A stretch of DNA of 64,000 bases from Opisthorchis felineus (GCA_004794785.1 SJOL01008662.1:416849-480848), one strand, 5' to 3'; shown: positions 10,655-23,299, numbered from the stretch's first letter. Notes: generated by a model from the sequence alone, not told the origin. Made by a program: numbers and translations.

Positions 10655-10799
10655 GCTCCTTGAAAGGGTTGAACTTTCAGAGATGAAATTCTAGCAAATG
10701 TAGTTCATTGGATTAGTACTCACTGAAGCCCACCCACCCAAAAGGGCTGGAATGCAATAGGTTTGTTCATACTGAAAAATTGACCATTAGTACTTTTGT

Positions 10800-11160
10800 T
10801 AAATTTTGTTGCCGGGGTTTGCAGGATACCTATTGTGCATATTCACCTCACTCTCGTTCAGCCGTCGAACATTCGTCCCCCTGTGCTGGATAATTATTCT
10901 GGTGTGTCCACACCAAAGTGGAGAGGGAAGCATTGGACTGTGAACAGTGCGTATCCTGCAATCCCGCCACAAAATATCAAAAATTGCCCCGCGGGTTTCA
11001 AGTATCTGTGGCGCTACCTGACTGGGAAGTCCTGACAGGCGGGTCAATCGATCGTCACAGCCAGGACTGTTACTGGGTCGTTGCCGGAGTAGTCGGGCGT
11101 ACAAGTCGCATCGCTCAAGCGTGAACGCGGAGTTTAACTACCGGCACGGCCATAGATAAT
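10800..11160. repeat. G+C-rich, repeat-like block with internal inverted repeat
   Basis: This stretch is clearly richer in G+C and CpG than its surroundings. It contains GCAGGATAC near 10821 and its complement GTATCCTGC near 10949. Overlapping ORFs on both strands are by-products of low stop density. It resembles a decayed mobile element, but I cannot name a family and see no terminal repeats or target duplication. Confidence 0.35.
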
Positions 11161-11753
11161 CTCTGGTGACCTCTAATAAGAGCGAACTTCGAGTACAGTG
11201 CTTCACCCACACCACTGTTGAATTATGGATACCACAGACTACGTAGAGTGTTTTTAATGATCATGCCTAGCAGGTTACACGCTAGAAGACATTTTTACGG
11301 AAGTTTTATCCCCACTAGGTAATATTCTAAGCACAGTACGGAAAGCAGAGAATCCGTCTATAAACTTATGCAGTGAATAAGCCAATTACTACTGTCAACT
11401 CATGAAACTCACATAAAATAAAACTGGCACTGAAACGTCTCGCCGGTTTCCCATCTTTACGTAAACCTCTTGTCCGACTACCTAATTCCGCTTCACGGAA
11501 CTCACAGAAATCGCCTATGCTTGTTGCGTAATCAGCAGATGATATGCTTTCATCCTTCTAACTGACCAGCTATTAGGGTAGAAGGAAGGACAGTTCAGGA
11601 ATAGAAAATGCACTTCATCCACTGCCTTTTTATCTGAAGGCAGATATCACTTGTCCTAAAAAAGGAACATAAAAAGGCCACTTTTTGGTTGATGATGATT
11701 CCACATGGAGCTGCTGTTTCATTCATCCGATCAGTCTGAACGTTGCAGGATAC

Positions 11754-11778
11754 GCCCTGTATATCGTGACCGGTATGT
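11754..11778 (+). CDS. candidate 25-nt micro-exon
   Basis: Acceptor ending GAACGTTGCAG and excellent donor ACCG|GTATGT bracket 25 nt. One frame reads (G)YALYIVT(G). With no matching flanking exons this could be chance. Confidence 0.15.
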
Positions 11779-12799
11779 GTAACAGTTGGTTGCTGTAGTT
11801 CCTTATTACTGAAGAATCAAGACAATACCATCACATATGGATGGTAGCTTACTTTTTTGGCTGTGGATTATCTCAAACATGGCATGCAGAAAAAATGTTT
11901 TTCGCTCCTGCATATTTCGTAAAAGTTCTTCCTCGGGTAAACCAATTTTGTGGCCTACCAAATTTAATTCCATCCTAAAAGTTGAAACCTACTTCTGTGG
12001 TGACCTAAAATCACTGATCAAAGACCTGATTACTGCATCGTTGTTGGTTCTTGATCCTAACTCCAGCCCGGTCCATGAGTTTGGGATGTTTGTCTTCACC
12101 ACGTAGAAAATAGCTCGTCAGACATACCCCGTCATGATGACGTTGTCCGTCCGTATAATCATAAATCAGTACACACTGGGCCTTATATTCCATCTTCAAT
12201 CCTCACCAAAAAAGCAGGCATGCCGTCCACCCATATAAATATGAAACAAGATAGCTCGGGTTTACAAGTGGATTGCAACCAGTACTGCTCTTTACACTAC
12301 ACCTGAAGGCTTCGCTCAAGTCGACTGGTTAACCGATAGCACCAGACTACATGAATTTCTCGATTCGATCTTTGGTGAGAACCAAGTTGGGTACGAAATA
12401 TCGATAGTCCCGGATCCAGTTGATACTTGGTTCTACTTCGTTCCACCTGACTACACTTGACATAATGAACGCGAGCACATTTAGCTTCACAACCTTAGCA
12501 CAACAAGGTACAAAGATGAGGATGCTGACAACTCGAGTACAGTTTCTGTGCATTTTGTGAAGAAGACGGACATATGTGCATTCTTTATAATGCTCAAAAC
12601 CTCTCGGCCCATTCATTTTACTTCTTGAGTTTACCGACAGGCAAACACTAATGTTGTTTCGATTACACTTGTGATGCTGACACTGAAAAAACGTGATTTT
12701 ATTTCTCGTAAATGGAATACAACCTAGTAATCTGCTCATGCAAACAGGACAGATGAAACCCCTATTTAGAATATTATAAGAATACCGAAGAGATGGGTG

Positions 12800-14890
12800 A
12801 AAGTCAAGGTTGCTAAGTCAGTTCTTTGAAGCAACTACGGACAAGCTTACTAGAACACATTGGCTTATATGGTTAGCAGCTGAAGTTTATGCGTCAGATT
12901 CAAAAGCTACACATCCGTACTCACACATTTTCCCTATGAACAGCCCACATCCTATTCCTCTAAGACGAAGGTTACCAGTCAGCATCACAGAAACATTGGT
13001 AGGCTCGTGTTTTGCTCCTAGTTGATATTACGAACAGAGACTGTTCTCAAATCCACAGAGAATCAAGTGCCAGTCCCCTGATGTGGTGCTTTTATTTGGC
13101 CTGACGCCCGACTTTGCCTCAACTGTCAGTTTTCTGCAGACCGCATGCCAATTTTTTAGTCAGATAATGATTTAAATCCGCCAGACATTTATTTTAAGAT
13201 ATTTGGTCACCTGTAAAATCTACTGAACTCAAAACTGGCCTGGGGCTCTTCCTGATCGATGCGTAATATCTATACTAATGGCGCCAAGACTGCTGAACAA
13301 GGGCTGATTAAAAATAATGAAATTGATGTAGTCGTGACGTATACGATACGTACTTATGCGTAAACATTACGGATGTCAAGCATAATACACAAACTAAAGC
13401 ATTGCAAAAGTTGGGAAATTCAAAATCTTGACATTGTGCAAAAATCGTTTGCTTAATTTACTATCACCGGCTCGGAGATACCGTCTGTCTCAGCTAACGT
13501 TTCTCAATCGAGTGTCACAGAGGTGATGGCGGATTTATCAAGCGGGGTTAAATTATTCTCAAGCAGGACGAACATGTATTCTGTTGGGTTGAGGGTCCTG
13601 CTTTATATTCTCAACCAACGATTGGCATGGACACGAATGTTGTAAGAAGAAGGATTGGGAGTCTACAAAGAGACTGGTGCCCAATAACCAGATGAAAAAA
13701 TAGGTGAATTTAAGGCATGTATTAAGTTTGGCTGATTCATATTTTATTGGCTACTGGATGGAATATATGGAGAAATAGGTTTGTGTTTGTTCTCAAATGG
13801 AATCTGAGGGCGTGATGGTTGTAGATGTAGAACGAGAATAAATAATCGAAACACTGATACCGATTAACTACGTTAGTTTTTCTGCTTGCTGATCGTTGCC
13901 TGGATACAATCAAACTTTGCGTTTGATGGCGTCGAAGATTGTCTGGCTTTGCTGTCTAGACGTACGGCTGAAAGTGGAAGCTCTTTGGTTATCATTCACT
14001 TCCACCTTTGAAGCAATAATCAGTACGGAAATTTTGACGGTGTACTTGTACAAATCGAAACAGTCTTTTCCGGTACTTGTCTGTGGTGATTTAGTTTCTA
14101 GAGGTTTGACCACGGTCCTCCTTTAGTTCATGCGTCGGGTCTGCCGTCAACATCATCTAGTTCGTAGCCCGGTTCAGCCTCGCCTTATTATTCTGGTCAG
14201 CGCATATTCATTGGTCAGTTTCCTAATGTCAGACTGGACTTCGTGGATTGCACTGCCAAGCGCGCTACCTTTTACGAAAACGAAATCACCTAGGCTAGAA
14301 TATTTGATTCCGATACTGCGTCGCCGACAGTTTTCGTTCCCAGTCCAACACCGCACCCACAATCCTTCACCTCAAACGGTCAACCGAAAATTTTGGATTG
14401 TGCTTTGCTTGATTAGTCTTGATAAATGTACTGGTCGCTGCTGCCATCCATTCCTCCCATTTGAATTCACGAGGTCGATGGCCGTTGAGCCTTCTGGTTA
14501 TTCTGAGAACCATGGATCGCGGTACCACGTCACTGCGTTTCAATCTGTAGAATAATCATCTCTGGAAATCGCGAAGAAGCTAAAATACTGGTTATCTCCC
14601 AGGTTGACAAGTTTGTGGTGGTAGCATAAGTAGGTTGTACACCTGAAAACTTTTCCATACTTGCCAAATGTATGTGGCCCAATGCAATAAGTATGCATCC
14701 TTCATCACGAAGGATCTGTTGACGGGAATGGTGATTTCTCATCCCTGTTCAGCTTTCAGCTGCGATGCTGCAGTTGGGGCACTCTCCTCAGTGCTGTTTT
14801 GAATCTATACACATTCTGGATGGATGCACACAGCTTCCGCCAATCTCCCTGTCCCCGCGTGATGAGTTCTGGTGTTCAGTTATTGACTGA
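12800..14890. other. no gene recognised; G+C-richer second half
   Basis: ORFs at 12810-13025 (+), 13896-14555 (+) and 14174-14362 (-) overlap each other. They have no strong splice sites or recognisable domains. The 13.9-14.6 kb part is G+C- and CpG-rich like the block at 10.8 kb and may be an old mobile element. I found no reverse transcriptase, integrase or transposase motif in it. Confidence 0.4.
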
Positions 14891-15857
14891 AGTGAGCACA
14901 AAGAAATTACCATAGGTTTATTGGAGAGTATTCATGAAGCAACAAATAGTGTGAGTTACCGCCGGCTGCAACTGAACCATCCAATATGGATGCAGCATAT
15001 GACTGATCCGTCGATTGTCGATTGCCCGCGTAGTGCCGCGGATACTTAGGCGATTTGGCGTCCCCAAAAAAGTAGTGAATCTCATGTTTGGAATTAACAG
15101 CTGAATAAAACTGTTCTTTTTTTCTATATTGTGAGATCTGCCACTGTCACACTAACAGGTCAGCGTCTAAAACTCCTTTTACCTAGTATTTATTCTCAAA
15201 TCCATAGGCCCTTTGGGTTGTGGTTGTGGTATACATAGAACCTTTATTTTTTGCCACCAAAAATTTAAAGAGCCTTCAGGCATGTGAGTTAATTGCTGCT
15301 TCCGCCGTGGGCAAACTTGTAAAAATTATGGGCAGTAAAATGACGAACATCAGATCTATTTAAACTTGAGTTAGGGGTTGGCGCACTAGCGGTCAGGAGG
15401 CGACCTGAAACCGCAGTAGTTCTTCCCAACCTATTTTGAAATACACAGGAAATTACGGCATCCGTTCCGTGGCTTGAAGTATCCGGCTCAAGAACAACTA
15501 CTACAGATGTATCACAGTGGTCTGGTTAAAACCTGGAAACAAAAGGCGCTGTTACGTTTTATAAAATATCCTGTGATACTCGGAAGCTACGGAATTTAAA
15601 CCCGTTGGTAAAAAGCTGATCCATTTGGAAATGTACACACTAGAGTGCTTATTTTAATGGATCATCAGTCCAAGGAGTGATGTATTTGTAATAACGTCAG
15701 CGACATGTTTGATGTTTGGGCTTGGCTTTGGAGTCTTCAAGGTTTCAAGGATTCAAATGATGTTCCAAATTATATTTGAGGTTACATTCACAGTTTTCTG
15801 TGCATTTATGATAATTTTACTTGCCTAAATTTCCGAGTAATACGTCTCTGTTCTTAG

Positions 15858-15925
15858 TTGACGTCATCTCGACTGGCTCCTATGATGATACGGAACGGAA
15901 GGTCTTGGCAGAGCGACCAGAGTGA
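15858..15925 (+). CDS. candidate terminal exon (21 residues)
   Basis: Strong acceptor TACGTCTCTGTTCTTAG. In phase 1 it reads DVISTGSYDDTERKVLAERP, E, TGA, with one split codon before. The polar, charge-balanced reading is convincing for a protein tail. Another frame stays open a little longer (ending SDQSDP). Upstream exon not identified. Confidence 0.3.
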
Positions 15926-16339
15926 CCCGTAGTCACGTGCTGCTGTATCGTGTGTATGTCAACCGAAATGTATATTACAGCAGTGTAGTTTCCGTCATGT
16001 GTTCACTTAAGTTACCATGGTGGGGGAATCCGAGCTTAATGATTCTGCATACCTAGGGCCGCAAATTTATATTTTACCCCTAATGTTCTGCAGATTTTCC
16101 GTTGTCCCAAGTAGGGTGTACTTTGATGTGCGACATATTAGTTTGGCGCTTCAGAACAACGCCAGATATCAAACGTTATTGTTATCGACCGACCTGTATA
16201 ACCTCGCAGCTGATTATGGCAAGACTTATGTAGGGAAACCGAAAAGCTCATTTCCAAACTGTTTGCTGGAAGAGGCAAGTTACGCTTGAAGAAACAACCT
16301 ATTCGGCCAAATAGGAAATTTTGTTTTTGCTTTCCTTCA

Positions 16340-16459
16340 GTCAGGAAGTTGAAAGAACGTTTTTCCGGATCAACGAGAAGGCTCTCAGAATGTCAGAAAC
16401 AAGATTATTCCTCACCTTTTGAAAAATGTTATTTTGCTAATATTGACGCAACGCGGTTC
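16340..16459 (+). CDS. candidate exon after a very strong acceptor, frame ambiguous
   Basis: TTTTGTTTTTGCTTTCCTTCAG is among the best acceptors in the window. One frame reads RKLKERFSGSTRRLSECQKQ on to a donor TTCG|GTACTG. A second reads EVERTFFRINEKALRMSETR LFLTF and stops. Only transcript data can choose. An alternative is that only the acceptor-like tract is fortuitous. Confidence 0.25.
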
Positions 16460-16475
16460 GGTACTGTACACTCAC

Positions 16476-16596
16476 CATTCTGAAATTAACTTCTTGAGTC
16501 CTAGAAGCGTTGAACAAATTATCCACCGAAGGACATTTTAGATGAAGTAACTGACCAAGCTGTTTACCGCATACCACAGCTTTCTGGTGGAAATTC
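16476..16596 (-). CDS. well-formed internal exon, unknown product
   Basis: 121 nt between acceptor TCCATTCATCCAAGCAG and a consensus donor ATG|GTGAGT (16470-16475). One split base plus 40 codons: NFHQKAVVCGKQLGQLLHLK then CPSVDNLFNASRTQEVNFRM. Phase 2 in, phase 0 out. Both splice sites and the composition are good. No domain recognised and no partner exon located with certainty. Confidence 0.4.
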
Positions 16597-16997
16597 CTGC
16601 TTGGATGAATGGACGTCTCGACCCAAAATAAACAGCTCAAAATGAGCTGTATATTGTTTTGTGCTGATATGGGAGCTAACTTTTAAGGCGTGTTAGGATT
16701 TCAAAAGTAAGAAAGTTGGCAGGTAAAAGGTGTCTTGCTGGAGTCTAATATCTGGTCGCATCACCCGTGATCCGATCAGGAGCAACTATGAAATGCTATA
16801 CACAGGAAACATTTCAGTGTTCCTATAATTCTCAAAACTGTAGACAGCTCATCCGAGGGTCTTTTTAAAAGTTCTCAATAATTTTTATATATTCGGAAAA
16901 TCTTTGAGGCCTAAGTGATTTAAAATAGCAATTAAACAATTATCCACCTGTGAATAGAGTCCTCGCAGTTAGGTGTCACCTTTTCTCAATTTCCAGT

Positions 16998-17144
16998 AGA
17001 TTGCCGGGAGCCTTGGTTTTTAAAAAGCCTGGACGGAATTTCAGTTTTCAGAAGCAGTACTCTCGGATGAAAGACGCGATATCCGTTGTTTGGGAACTAC
17101 ATTCGAACACAATTTTTATCTATGTTTCTGTTTTCGGAAAATGA
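16998..17144 (+). CDS. candidate terminal exon after strong acceptor
   Basis: The acceptor TCACCTTTTCTCAATTTCCAG opens a 48-codon frame containing RLPGALVFKKPGRNFSFQKQ YSRMKDAISVVWELHS and ending VFGK, TGA. A shorter alternative frame (DCREPWFLKSLDGISVF...) is also open. Product unknown. Confidence 0.22.
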   Translation, partial: RLPGALVFKKPGRNFSFQKQYSRMKDAISVVWELHSNTIFIYVSVFGK

Positions 17145-17463
17145 CTTTGAGCAGTTGTCATCAAAGCAAGTTGCCTACAGGCACCAAATTTAGTATTGTC
17201 TACAACTGACTGGTTAACGCTAACTAACATCTTATTGAATTAATTGTTTTATAGACACCCAAGTTAGGAAGCTTCCAAATATTCTGAAATTCTTTCTTCC
17301 AAACGGGCTGCACATTTCCAAATTCTAGTGAGCCCCAACTAGCTGCACCCGCTACCTTTTTTACGTGGTGTGATAAGAATTCAGAGCCGGTGTTTCAACC
17401 AAGAAAAATTGCAGCTTCATTGTCATCCAACTTCCTCTTACACCAATGCCAATAATTGCGTTT

Positions 17464-17485
17464 GAGGAATGCATCTGCATTCCTC
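17464..17485. repeat. perfect 10-bp palindromic inverted repeat
   Basis: GAGGAATGCA, 2-nt spacer, TGCATTCCTC. The core ATGCA(T/C) is homeodomain/POU-like, but no site is established. Confidence 0.7.
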
Positions 17486-17908
17486 GCTTTTGTCTGCCCA
17501 GCTCAAGTGTACATTTGCACTTTGTTTTTGCAATCTATTACTAAGATTTTTGCTTCAACAAAAAGATACCTTTAAACATGTACTTTACAGAAAGCCAACA
17601 GGTAAATTAAATTCACCGACGGGAGTATAAATAAAGTTGCCGGAGCATCTAATATTTCATTGTGAATGTTTGTGTCGTTCTCGAAAACGAGTTTGTTCGA
17701 GAAGAAAGTGAAAAGTACTTCCCTCAGTTCACGTATTGGATTGTGAAAAGGAGCCGCTGAGATTTGTGCTTTCAAGCTTACAGTGACTTCAGTGGATACC
17801 CTATCCGTAGATGTATTCGGATTTTGTTAAAATTTTGAGGTCGTCACAGTCAAACAATATAGTCCGGGTAAAATTGATCGTTTCGATTCTAATCCCATAA
17901 GCTCAGAC

Positions 17909-17925
17909 ATATATATATATATATA
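17909..17925. repeat. (AT)n microsatellite
   Basis: Seventeen-base AT run just upstream of the candidate first exon at 18008. Confidence 0.85.
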
Positions 17926-18007
17926 ATGAACACAATCGAACAAAGCTCTGAGTAAGCATTAATTTGATTCAAATCCACAACCAACAGAGAAGACCGATAA
18001 AATTAAC

Positions 18008-18054
18008 ATGAATTCGGCCCCTCGCGTGTGGCTGACGAGCGACTGTTGGACCAC
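18008..18054 (+). CDS. candidate first exon of a small two-exon gene
   Basis: ATG in good context (AAATTAACATGA) followed by MNSAPRVWLTSDCWT and two bases of the next codon, then a consensus donor CCAC|GTAAGT. The exon is locally CpG-rich. It joins in phase 2 to the exon beginning at 18771, making a 42-residue product with five cysteines (MNSAPRVWLTSDCWTT + CILRMCSCVNSRMSATYL + DKSHKNYQ). The start is not preceded by an obvious signal peptide. No family recognised. Confidence 0.28.
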
Positions 18055-18770
18055 GTAAGTCTCAGTGTCCATACAAACTGATTCTGTAAGCAAAGTTTAA
18101 GCTTAAAGATGCGGATGCAAATTGTCTGTGATACAATGAAGCTTCGTTCTAAAACGATTGGGCGCTTCGGCTTGTATTTTGTAGGGGTTAAGACGCCAAA
18201 AGTGAAAATAAGATGGAATAAAAAAGGGGCTATTTTCAATATGTCATGTATACCTCTGTCACATGGATGGTAGGTGCTCAGACATGCTGGTAGATATTTG
18301 CCCCTTCGTTCGACGACACAATTGTCTTCACAGGAGCATATAAGTCCATCAATGCACGCTGAAGTGGTCGGATGAGTGATTTATTTAGGTTCTTCTTTGA
18401 TTACGGTATTGCTGGCGAGGAATACGTTTAGACGTGCAGTACAGAGTGCCCTGGGAGATGTTCTTGTTAATCTGCGCATCCGCACCTTATTAACCATAAG
18501 GTTTTGAAAGCAAATTGAGATAAGTTTTGGATTTTATCTCTTGTAAAGTTTGCTTTGGAGATCTTGGTTTAATATTTTTCGCCAGAAGTTGTGTCAAACT
18601 CCTTAAATAAAGTTTCCCTTGAGCAAATTTTACAGCCGTATCCTAGAGGCTACCAACATGCTTCTGCTAAACTTTATGGACACAAAGTTGCAAATTTGTG
18701 TGCACTGACCTATAAGTGTTGCCTTGCGATACGTATGAAGCTCTATCGACTAATCTTGTGTTCATTTCAG

Positions 18771-18852
18771 TTGCATTTTAAGAATGTGCAGCTGTGTAAA
18801 TTCGCGTATGTCGGCGACGTATCTGGACAAGTCTCATAAAAATTATCAATGA
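18771..18852 (+). CDS. candidate terminal exon of the two-exon gene
   Basis: Strong acceptor CTTGTGTTCATTTCAG. In the phase of exon 18008-18054 it reads CILRMCSCVNSRMSATYLDK SHKNYQ, TGA at 18850-18852. In phase 0 it would instead read LHFKNVQLCKFAYVGDVSGQ VS and stop at 18839, a strand-like sequence that could end a different protein. AATAAA at about 18965 fits a 3' end for either. Confidence 0.3.
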
Positions 18853-20419
18853 TAAAGGCAGAACCAACAAAAGCAACGCACTCTATAAAGGCATCATGCC
18901 TCTGTGTCAAAATGGTCGAGAGGTGGTATTACAGTGACCAGTGTGGAATTTTTAAGTTTGGACATGAATAAATCCATGTTCGCCAGACCAAATGGAGAGT
19001 CCATGGCTACCCCATTCATTTGTCTTTAAACCCACCCGCTAAACAGGAACCGGACCTTCACTGCACAATTTTGCCGGAGGTAATACTGCACGTAACTCAA
19101 AACGTCCAACTGCTTCCAATTGTTTATAAAATGTGATGCAATTTCCATGGTTAACGTGCGCTTATTTGAAACATTTATATTCTTTACACTGCCAATAAAT
19201 TATTCAAACTCGTCTTTGCACCATTCACTCCTAGTAATTCATCACTTCACTTGTCAACTATCATCATTCACAATAAGCTAGAACTAAATCGCAGCTATAG
19301 GAAGCTTGTCATTTAGTCGTGGCGGCAGATAAACCTTGGGTACTTTGAAGTGAAATTCCGTTGATCATTTAGGTATAAGAGGTTCAGCGGTACAATTTTG
19401 GATAACATACTCATATTTTCGCATCTGTGAGGCTGGTCAGGTGTATAAATCTGTTCCTGGCGATTATCTGCTGCAGTGTGTTATCGAAGACTTTAGAAGA
19501 ACCAAACATACTATAAACTGAGATAAGGTATTGCCTGTTTTTGAAATATCTCAGAAAGTATTGTGCAGTTTGCAATCCGTGTGTACATTTTTTTAGCAGA
19601 CAACAAAGGGTCAACAAAGTACGGAGAAACTATAGAACACAATAATCCAACTTTTTCAAGCGTGTTATATGTGTATCTAGAAAAAATGACCTAGAAAATG
19701 GATAGATTTCACAAGATACGTCATCGGTGAAAGGATTTACACTATTGTTCTATTGCGACCGATTCAAGGAATTTTTGTAGGGCATTCTATCTTCCTCATA
19801 TTGCCCATGATATGCGGTAAACCCGGTTTATCAACAACAGCCTTCACCCGCATTCTTGTAAATTTTGAAGTATCTCCCGTTTACTTTTCCAGAAAACTCT
19901 GTAGATATGTGGGCGAAAGACATTTAGATGCAATGGAGAATTAAAGCTGTTCCTTATAGCCTATATTTAGATTAGGGATCTTCTTGTCGACTGGTCTAGT
20001 ACTTGGACTCCAAGTGATTAATCTCAGGGCTCACCTTCAGGACGCAATGGTCCCACGAGTAATTTGGTCCATTAATGTTTCGTCTCATTCCTGGAACCCG
20101 TCATAGCCAGCGCTCCAAATTGATATTTAAGTGCATTTTGGAGAGCACCATCGAACCAATTGTACAATAGTAACGTTTGCTCATTAAACGCAACTAAGCA
20201 CTTTAGATTGATCTAAACTTACTTTTTCGTTCGTTCATTTTGAAAAAGTAAACTGATTTAAACTTGTTTCGAGGAGCGCACAAAATCACTGATAGTGTCG
20301 TACGACGCATCTTCAAAATGTTACGATAAGCCACATCAGAACCATTGTGAAATAATTCGCCAGTTTATAACTCATGCAAAGTAACAACCAGCTGTTACCC
20401 ACCACCAAAAACTCGAGGA

Positions 20420-20588
20420 TTACAAGAAATTTCGATTTCCAGCTGGCACAGGCATACGGGGATTTCTACTGACACTTGTAATTTCATACACTTCGGAAAC
20501 TCGTAGAAGCTCTTTTGAAGTTGTCCGTTTAGCGTCGAGAACGCGCCCACCGATCCATATCCTGTTTCTTAGGGCAGTACGTCCTCTT
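20420..20588 (-). CDS. candidate terminal exon, basic, unknown product
   Basis: The acceptor (TATCAAAATGTTTCAG) opens a 56-codon frame in phase 2. It reads RGRTALRNRIWIGGRVLDAK, RTTSKELLRVSEVYEITSVS, then RNPRMPVPAGNRNFL and TAA. The other frames close. It is rich in Arg with a regular hydrophobic pattern and unlike chance ORFs here. No AATAAA was found close downstream, which weakens the call. Confidence 0.35.
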
Positions 20589-21166
20589 CTGAAACATTTT
20601 GATATGTCATACAATTATGGGGCTTAAGCTTTGCATAACCCTTTGTTGATGGTTTATCGCCTACAGGTGTTTTCTAAGAAACTTTTGTAAACCTCCAAGG
20701 CGTACTATTTCACAGTGGTAATAGGGTGTCCGTTGCTCTCACGCGGAGACCCTTTGGAACTAAGATTATTCAGTTAGTTTAAATACATGACCATTCTCTG
20801 TCAGTTTTCAAAGGACGCATCAATGTACCGGAACAGATTTATCAAACGCAGAAGAACAATGGTAAAAGCAGGCAGTATTTCCTGCACTGATTTAAAGTAA
20901 AGCATGACACTTTGATTAGTGGGTTTGGTGATATTACTAGCAAAACCAGTCTCATCAAAACACCAAAAACTCATACAGTCGGCAGAAAAATTCCAGCAGC
21001 AGGCAAAAATTAGTTTGTGAACCAAAAACTACCGCACAGACTAACATAGAAAGCTCAGCACATATCACATCGCCAGTATGAAAGCCAAAATAATCGAAAA
21101 GTAGCTAGTTGGTCAAAGTGGTCACGGGGCATATAATCACCTTTTGGAAGGGTTGGTCCGAAATAG

Positions 21167-21259
21167 GTAAACTGAGAGCTTCAAATGACAATTTCCACTC
21201 ATTAATGACGCTAAAAACTCAAAATGCATATTTGGGAACTGTCTGCTTGACTTATTTAA
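21167..21259 (+). CDS. candidate internal exon with consensus donor
   Basis: 93 nt from an acceptor GGTCCGAAATAG (weak tract) to a consensus donor TTTAA|GTAAGT. It reads KLRASNDNFHSLMTLKTQNA then YLGTVCLTYL, with split codons at both ends. Product unknown. Confidence 0.28.
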
Positions 21260-22961
21260 GTAAGTCCTCACAATACTCTGATAGCATATGCTCCTTCAGT
21301 AACTCGCGATCGTGTGCTTTTGCGTTCACTGTTTCCTGCGAGCTCTTTCCTCCATCTCTAATAGATAAAAGATCTCCGATAATTTAATGCTGCGACTAAG
21401 TATAACCGGAGCATGTATGCTTTCTCAATATTTGGCTAGTATCCAAGATACCTTATGCATTTTCCCGCGGGTAATCTCTTCCATTCGTGTCGTCAAGGCG
21501 TGAAACCCATATGAATAATTGAGCCACTTGTACACCCCCGATGGACTGCCACCCCACCAGCGAATACGTTTCTTCAGCTTTTCCTACCATCCAAGCAGTC
21601 TGTTGTTTCGAACACAGTTTAATGACGAGTGCATTGGCAGAACATCTTAGGCCTTTGAACGCTTACCAAAATGAAAGACTACCAAATGTCGACACTGGAT
21701 CCGGTTGATCATATGCCGCTCTGGAAGTTGAGTCCAAACTTCCGCTGACCATTAGTTAGTAGCCTATTTATTGACGTGCGAAGTTTGTAGGTTGGCGTGA
21801 CCGATGAAAGAGCTCCTTGAGGTCTTCGGAACACTATTTTATTCCGCTCTACTGGATAAAACCAAGTAGTGTACACTTAAAATTGACGTTAAGATCAATG
21901 CGGTTGTTTTTGCATGTGCTCCCTGAACATTGATGCCTGGTTCGCTTAAACCTGTTGACACATTATATATCCGGTTAGAGCATTCTACAAATAATCTAAT
22001 GTTACCAATACACACCGTTCTTTTCTGCATATGCGCATACCATTTTGAGTCATGCGAATTTACGTTACACTACTAGTGGGTTTTATACTACGACAATTGT
22101 GTATTTGTTTTGACTTTTGCTGTCTTTATTTTCGGTGTTGAACCGCTCATACTGGAGTCAATAGGATTTATGGAAAACAGGGTGAACATATCCACCTTTG
22201 CATACGTTTCCCTGAAGGTTATTGTTCCTGCGTGAAAGTTAACTGTCAATCCAAGGATAGAAATATACTGGATTTGAATGACAAAATGTTCAAGTGATCC
22301 ATGTGAATTCCTTTGGTTTTTTAGTTTGGGTGCACATTCAAGGTGGCCACTTTCAGTTGGATAGTAAACGAAGTTCACTTCCAACACTTTACAACTCTGG
22401 TTTAGTTTTATGGCAGAATGCAATTCCTACAGTTGTGCTGTGTTCATTGTAGCCTATGAGATTACAGGCATCCATAATTTTAAAAGTATTTGTGCCGTTA
22501 AGAGCTGTCTTAAAGTTGTACGACTCTGGTGAATGAACATGAGTAAACCGTGTTTCATTGACTAACTGGCTTGACTACTTAGTATGACAGACGAATTCAT
22601 GCACGAGCTCTGTGAATGAATGCATGGGTCAAAGCAATGTATTTCAGAAAGCAGAATTGTGTTAGGATTTTTGCGTATGGGCAATTCACGTAACATTTTG
22701 TTATCTATTCCTATCAGAATGAATATGAAATTTTTAGAAATTCGACAGCTTTGTTAATTACCCCCATGTTTCTGATGGTCGTTAATCATCATTCTATTTG
22801 CACACAATGAAGGCTGGTACGAAAAATAAACTGCATAAATAGCCTCAGTCAAAACCTTTTGAGTGATAAGCCAGTGTTGTATGGGGAGAATCGCCTGAAT
22901 TGGGCCTATCAGATTACGCGATTGGACGACAGGTGACCGAAAACCCGGCTGTACCGTCGGT

Positions 22962-23299
22962 CAAACATATAGAGTTAGTGCGCAAATATATGGGACAGCT
23001 GAATGGTCGAATATAGTCATAAACGAGTGATTCAGCTGGGTTCCAGCTGAGTCTCCACAAGACCAAATTGGCTTACAAAGGACTATTTCTCTGGTCACTT
23101 GCTTGTTCGTTCCTGTCCAGGCAGTGGCGAAGTTCCTGCCTTGACCGTTTTCACACCCACCCAGCTGGACGCAAGCTGCTAAGCTGTTTGGTAGGCTCCG
23201 CCCACGCACCTGCAGTCCGGATGGAGTGGTGAGCGATGATGACCTTTGCGACGCGTCGCTGCTGCACATGTACTTTTCGGTCTGGACGCATCCTAACGG
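22962..23299 (-). other. G+C-rich flank of the SINE copy, repeat-like
   Basis: Sequence downstream (on the minus strand) of the SINE-like head at 23300-23440 stays G+C- and CpG-rich. It is open in one frame for 117 codons, without splice sites or a recognisable domain. Most simply it is the remainder of a repeat insertion. Confidence 0.3.

Noticed and set aside
12347..12739. 130-codon minus-strand ORF
   Set aside because: Ser/Cys/Phe-rich chance composition, no splice or domain support.
22088..22423. 111-codon minus-strand ORF with strand-like composition
   Set aside because: No ATG at its start, poor acceptor, no domain. Length is within chance expectation.
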